64,000 bases of DNA from G965267605 sp965267605 (GTDB taxonomy: Bacteria; Bacteroidota; Bacteroidia; Flavobacteriales_E; Vicingaceae). Position 1 is the first letter of the stretch. Each line of letters starts with the position of its first letter. Below, in pieces: positions 60,790 to 64,000 of this stretch. Below the pieces are notes generated by a model, which was not told the DNA's origin, did no database searches, and saw only the letters and a program-made list of their open reading frames with translations. The stretch is from positions 2,356,001 through 2,420,000 of the forward strand of contig OZ254088.1 of NCBI GenBank assembly GCA_965267605.1, given 5' to 3'. The position numbers and the translations under genes are program-made.

Positions 60790-61490
60790 TCAAGGATAAC
60801 ATCAAAACGGTCTTCGAATCAGAGGGATTCGAAGAGATCGGAGGAGAGCTGTTGGAAGCAGCTATTGATAGTAATGTAACGGATCCTGTACTTCAGGAAA
60901 TACCAGTTATCAAAACACTCGTTGCTATTGCCAAAGTTCACAACAGCATATCCGATAACTTGTTTCTAAGAAAGGCCTCAAGGGTCTTGTTAGAATTGAA
61001 AGAAACTTCGGCCGAGGAACGGCAAAAATTCATTGAAGCATTAGACAAGCGAGGTAATGATGGAGCCGAACTACTAATGATGCTAATTGATCGACTTGAA
61101 TCCCCAGAGAAGTGTGAAGTATTTGGTCGACTATGTAAATTAAAGGCCCAGGAGCGAATAAATGCCTCTGAATTTCAAATTTTAGCAAAAGTCATTCAAG
61201 ATAGTTCTTTAGGCGATTTAGATTTAATAACAAGCTGGTTAGACCATCTCAAAATTCCTCATGACGCTGGAGACATTGCTCCTGTTATCGCGCTTGGGTT
61301 AGTGTACTTAGAACCTACAGAGAGGTCGCCCATTGTACAACACCAAGATCATCGGACGGGTCAAGAAACAATTGAAGGAGGGGAAATAACCTTTAACTAT
61401 CGTTTGACATATAAGGGTCAGCTACTCTTGGATAACTTCAGATATCTGTTCCCTAAATGGGAGGCACATTGGGAGAATAGAGGACATTAG
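60786..61490 (+). CDS. Unrecognised AT-rich gene
   Basis: A 234-residue soluble protein with no signal peptide. The start overlaps the S9 peptidase stop by four bases. The N-terminal half is helical (IPVIKTLVAIAKVHNSISDN, then LFLRKASRVLLELKETSAEE) and the C-terminal part is more mixed. I do not recognise it with confidence; the pattern of a hydrophobic VIK segment followed by an LFxxK helix reminds me of small accessory-gene proteins, but that is a weak impression. Base composition from about 61000 to 61490 is visibly more AT-rich than the flanks, a sign of transfer. Confidence 0.5.
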   Translation: MIKDNIKTVFESEGFEEIGGELLEAAIDSNVTDPVLQEIPVIKTLVAIAKVHNSISDNLFLRKASRVLLELKETSAEERQKFIEALDKRGNDGAELLMMLIDRLESPEKCEVFGRLCKLKAQERINASEFQILAKVIQDSSLGDLDLITSWLDHLKIPHDAGDIAPVIALGLVYLEPTERSPIVQHQDHRTGQETIEGGEITFNYRLTYKGQLLLDNFRYLFPKWEAHWENRGH

Positions 61491-61564
61491 CTTAAACTCA
61501 AGAACTCATGGTGCAGAAATTCCGTTGGAAGGACAAAGGAACAGATCTCCAATGAGAGCTGATT

Positions 61565-61596
61565 TTGGATAATTGAAAAAATTCATCATACATTTG
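61565..61596 (+). promoter_or_regulatory. Promoter of the his operon leader
   Basis: The -7 element TACATTTG (61589-61596) fits TAnnTTTG exactly, and a TTG (61565-61567) lies 21 bases upstream, within the usual range for the -33 element. The -7 element ends five bases before the leader peptide start codon, so the mRNA should have little or no leader before it. Confidence 0.7.
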
Positions 61597-61601
61597 TCAC
61601 C

Positions 61602-61658
61602 ATGAAATTAACGCAACAGCATTGGCATCATTCTCATACTTGCTACCAGGCAGGGTGA
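61602..61658 (+). CDS. his operon leader peptide
   Basis: The 18-codon frame reads MKLTQQHWHHSHTCYQAG. Four of residues 7 to 12 are histidine (HWHHSH). It lies between a perfect promoter and a strong terminator, just upstream of hisG, and is therefore the regulatory leader peptide of a histidine attenuator. Ribosome stalling at the His codons (61620-61637) when charged tRNA-His is scarce would uncover the antiterminator segment 61647-61656 at the end of the frame. It is too short for ordinary gene callers. Confidence 0.88.
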   Translation: MKLTQQHWHHSHTCYQAG

Positions 61659-61720
61659 CGATGCTGTATACTGTTCAATGATATAGATACGAGAACCCGC
61701 CTGAGCCAGGCGGGTTTTTT
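61647..61720 (+). terminator. his attenuator: antiterminator segment and terminator
   Basis: The terminator is a perfect 10-bp stem, AACCCGCCTG (61694-61703) with CAGGCGGGTT (61707-61716), followed by a T-run to 61720. The segment CAGGCAGGGT (61647-61656), the last codons of the leader peptide, can pair with the same 5' arm (ACCCGCCTG, one bulged A), preventing the terminator. A further pairing, ACAGCAT (61616-61622) with ATGCTGT (61661-61667), could enclose the antiterminator arm when no ribosome is present. Together these are the alternative structures expected of transcription attenuation. Confidence 0.85.
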
Positions 61721-61753
61721 GTTTCCCGTTTGCTCAGGCTTTTACATGAAATA

Positions 61754-62611
61754 ATGAGCAAACTAAAAGTTGCAATTCAAAAATCAGGAAGACTTAGTGA
61801 GAAGTCGATAGAACTTCTGAAGGGGTGCGGTATATCCTTAAACAATGGTGCCCGCAAGCTAAAGATTGAAGCCAACAACTTTCCCCTCGAGCTACTGTTC
61901 TTACGCGATGACGACATTCCACAGTATGTGGAACAAGGTGTGGCAGACATGGGTATCCTTGGTCAGAATGAACTTCTGGAACAGGATAAAAATGTAGAAG
62001 AGATCCTTCCACTGGGATTTGCCAAATGTCGAATGAGCCTTGCTGTGCCGCGTGGTTCTGAATACAACAATATCCAATACTTCGAAGGGAAGCGGATCAC
62101 AACAAGCTATCCCAACATATTGTCTAAGTACCTAAAGGAACAAGGGGTGAACGCCAATATTGATGAAGTGAGTGGTAGTGTAGAAATAGCACCTGGCATT
62201 GGCCTTGCAGATGGAATTTTCGACATCGTGAGTTCCGGCAGTACGCTCCTTATGAACGGATTGCTTGAAGTGGAGCAGGTACTAAAAAGCGAAGCTACCG
62301 TAATCATGACCCGCAATGTGACACCAACAATCCGTGCAATTGCAGACCAACTCTTGTTTCGAATGCGCAGTGTGCTTGCTGCCAAGAACAACAAGTACAT
62401 TCTAATGAACGCGCCCAACGAATCATTGGATGCCATATCCGAATTGCTTCCAGGCATGAAGTGCCCCACCATCATACCACTTCCCGATCAAGGGTGGTCT
62501 AGTGTGCAAAGTGTTGTGCGCGAAGATCAATTCTGGGAAGTGATAGAAGAATTGAAGCAGCTCGGTGCTGAAGGAATACTGGTTACACCTATTGAAAAAA
62601 TGATCCTATGA
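61754..62611 (+). CDS. hisG: ATP phosphoribosyltransferase, long form
   Basis: HisG condenses ATP and PRPP, the first step of histidine biosynthesis. I chose the ATG at 61754 (285 residues, MSKLKVAIQKSGRLSEKSIE). The length and a C-terminal regulatory domain (about 210-285) show the long form, which needs no HisZ and is feedback-inhibited by histidine. The PRPP-binding segment is DGIFDIVSSGSTLLMNGL. A two-codon frame (ATGAAATAA at 61746-61754) overlaps its start by one base. It overlaps hisD by four bases. Confidence 0.96.
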   Translation: MSKLKVAIQKSGRLSEKSIELLKGCGISLNNGARKLKIEANNFPLELLFLRDDDIPQYVEQGVADMGILGQNELLEQDKNVEEILPLGFAKCRMSLAVPRGSEYNNIQYFEGKRITTSYPNILSKYLKEQGVNANIDEVSGSVEIAPGIGLADGIFDIVSSGSTLLMNGLLEVEQVLKSEATVIMTRNVTPTIRAIADQLLFRMRSVLAAKNNKYILMNAPNESLDAISELLPGMKCPTIIPLPDQGWSSVQSVVREDQFWEVIEELKQLGAEGILVTPIEKMIL

Positions 62612-63888
62612 TGAAGTCAATTGAATACCCGGATCCAGCGCTTTGGGCAGACCTATGTATGCGGCCAGCCATAGACAATTCCAGCCTTGAACCAACTGTA
62701 CGTGATATCATGGGCAAGGTGAAGATCAATGGAGATACTGCGTTAAAGCAGCTCACATCCGAACTTGATGGAGTCCTCCTTGATGATCTGCTCGTTGGAC
62801 AGGAGGAATTTGACCGGGCAGCAGCATTGGTAGATGATGATCTTAAGTCGGCTATTGAGCTGGCAGCAGCGAACATCAAGAAGTTTCACACCAGTCAACA
62901 AACGTCAACGGAGAAAGTACAGACCTCTCAAGGGGTGTATTGCTGGAGAAAAGCAGTGGCCATAGACAAAGTAGGTCTGTACATTCCGGGAGGATCTGCT
63001 CCTCTTTTCTCTACGGTTTTGATGCTTGCAATACCAGCGTCATTGGCGGGTTGCCAGGAGATTGTATTGTGCTCACCACCAGATAAAGAAGGAAAACTGA
63101 ATCCTGCGATCCTATATGCAGCTTCAGCTACAGGCGTAACCAAAGTTGCGAAGGTTGGAGGCGCACAAGCTATTGCTGCAATGGCATATGGGACGGAATC
63201 CATCCCTGCCGTTTACAAGATTCTTGGCCCTGGCAATCAATACGTAACCAAAGCCAAAGAGCTGGTGCAAATAGATGGTGTGGCTATTGATATGCCAGCA
63301 GGTCCTAGTGAACTTTTGGTAGTAGCTGACGATAAAGCAAACCCCGCATTTGTTGCTGCTGACTTACTCTCCCAGGCAGAACATGGTGCCGATAGCCAGG
63401 TATTTCTTGTCTCCAATTCTACAGGCTTAATTGAGGCAGTCAGAAGTGAAATTGAACAACAGCTAAAAACACTTGAGCGCAGAGAGATCGCCCAAAGGGC
63501 ATTGCAAAGCAGCTATACAGTTTTGGTGAATTCATTGGAAGATGCGTGTGCATTCAGCAATGTTTACGCACCGGAACACCTCATTCTGGCAGTAGAAGAT
63601 TACGCAACAATTGCTGAGTGCATTACAAATGCGGGGTCCGTTTTTCTAGGAAATTACAGTTGTGAAAGTGCAGGAGATTACGCCAGTGGCACTAATCACA
63701 CCCTACCCACAAATGGATATGCGAAAGCTTACAGCGGAGTATCGCTAAACACATTTATGAAAACAATCACCTTTCAGGAAGTAACCAGGAAGGGACTGCA
63801 AACAATCGGTCCGGCTATTGAAACGATGGCACAGGCCGAAGGTTTGCAGGCGCACAAAAATGCGGTAACCATACGCTTACGATCATGA
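62608..63888 (+). CDS. hisD: Histidinol dehydrogenase
   Basis: HisD oxidises L-histidinol to L-histidine in two steps with NAD and zinc. The 426-residue enzyme has the VGLYIPGGSAPLFSTVLM block, KVGGAQAIAAMAYGTESIP, GPGNQYVTKAKELVQ and DMPAGPSELLVVAD; the zinc-ligand and catalytic His/Glu lie in LLSQAEHGADSQ and YAPEHLIL. Either of two adjacent ATGs (62608 or 62611) may be used. It overlaps hisC by four bases. Confidence 0.97.
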   Translation: MMKSIEYPDPALWADLCMRPAIDNSSLEPTVRDIMGKVKINGDTALKQLTSELDGVLLDDLLVGQEEFDRAAALVDDDLKSAIELAAANIKKFHTSQQTSTEKVQTSQGVYCWRKAVAIDKVGLYIPGGSAPLFSTVLMLAIPASLAGCQEIVLCSPPDKEGKLNPAILYAASATGVTKVAKVGGAQAIAAMAYGTESIPAVYKILGPGNQYVTKAKELVQIDGVAIDMPAGPSELLVVADDKANPAFVAADLLSQAEHGADSQVFLVSNSTGLIEAVRSEIEQQLKTLERREIAQRALQSSYTVLVNSLEDACAFSNVYAPEHLILAVEDYATIAECITNAGSVFLGNYSCESAGDYASGTNHTLPTNGYAKAYSGVSLNTFMKTITFQEVTRKGLQTIGPAIETMAQAEGLQAHKNAVTIRLRS

Positions 63889-64000
63889 GTTTTGAATTAA
63901 ATACAATTGTCAGGAGTAACGTTCTCGCCATGGAACCTTATTCCAGCGCCCGGGATGAATTTGACATGGATGGGCTCATAATGCTCGATGCCAACGAGAA
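63885..64000 (+). CDS. hisC: Histidinol-phosphate aminotransferase (N-terminal fragment)
   Basis: The first 38 codons are present and the gene runs past the right edge. The sequence MSFELNTIVRSNVLAMEPYS continues to DGLIMLDANEN, a typical HisC N-terminus. It starts inside the hisD stop (ATGA), so the his genes are tightly coupled. Confidence 0.9.
   Translation, partial: MSFELNTIVRSNVLAMEPYSSARDEFDMDGLIMLDANE

Noticed and set aside
1..64000. CRISPR arrays, tRNA or rRNA genes, insertion sequences, prophage
   Set aside because: No regularly spaced repeats, no cloverleaf-like sequences, no rRNA segments and no transposase or integrase frames were found on reading both strands.

Overview
The window is chromosomal DNA of a Bacteroidota bacterium, most likely in or near Flavobacteriales. 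The evidence is: promoter elements of the TAnnTTTG type; several secreted proteins ending in type IX secretion (T9SS) sorting domains; the phylum-restricted DUF4290 protein next to murA; zinc-free forms of L36 and S14; and the run of str, S10, spc and alpha ribosomal genes as one block without tuf. Genes are densely packed. I see no tRNA, rRNA, CRISPR array, prophage or insertion sequence, and no gene-free stretch longer than about 260 bases.

Layout. 1-17330 (minus strand): 33 genes from rpsL to rplQ, encoding ribosomal proteins, EF-G, SecY, methionine aminopeptidase, IF-1 and RNA polymerase alpha, read from a promoter near 17372-17401. 17494-26388 (plus): a UvrD/PcrA helicase, a DUF4290 protein, MurA, a secreted thioredoxin-like protein, GrpE, DnaJ, and an ABC exporter pair. 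26445-33912: a sigma-54 type response regulator without a DNA-binding domain, two tandem paralogous T9SS proteins sharing an unnamed Cys/His-rich N-terminal domain, a YD-repeat-like secreted protein, a T9SS hydrolase, a small exported protein and an MtfA-like peptidase. 33920-43379: alaS, an M23 peptidase, a cytochrome/beta-propeller lipoprotein with a small partner lipoprotein, a GEVED-domain T9SS protein, a large helical protein, a MerR regulator and the heptose epimerase RfaD. 43468-45489: a pterin synthase-like enzyme, a Bax-inhibitor-1 family protein and FabD.

45486-54593 (minus): a tightly coupled nine-gene operon making nucleotide sugars (UDP-glucuronate, UDP-xylose, dTDP-4-keto-6-deoxyglucose, UDP-HexNAc uronates and probably UDP-GlcNAc3NAcA), ending in a CpsB-type phosphatase. 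It contains no glycosyltransferase, flippase or polymerase. 54658-61490 (plus): an outer-membrane-type protein paired with the Kdo transferase WaaA, an Asp-box T9SS protein, an S9 glutamyl-endopeptidase-like enzyme and an unrecognised AT-rich gene. 61602-64000: the start of a his operon (hisG, hisD, hisC) preceded by what looks like a complete transcription attenuator: an 18-residue His-rich leader peptide, an antiterminator segment and a 10-bp terminator.

The most notable signals are the his attenuator, a DnaJ that has lost exactly the two cysteine motifs forming zinc site I, an Asp-type (fosfomycin-insensitive) MurA, the unnamed HWHG domain, the glycosyltransferase-free nucleotide-sugar operon, and the fact that all five convergent gene junctions have interlocked, abutting or nearly abutting stop codons.
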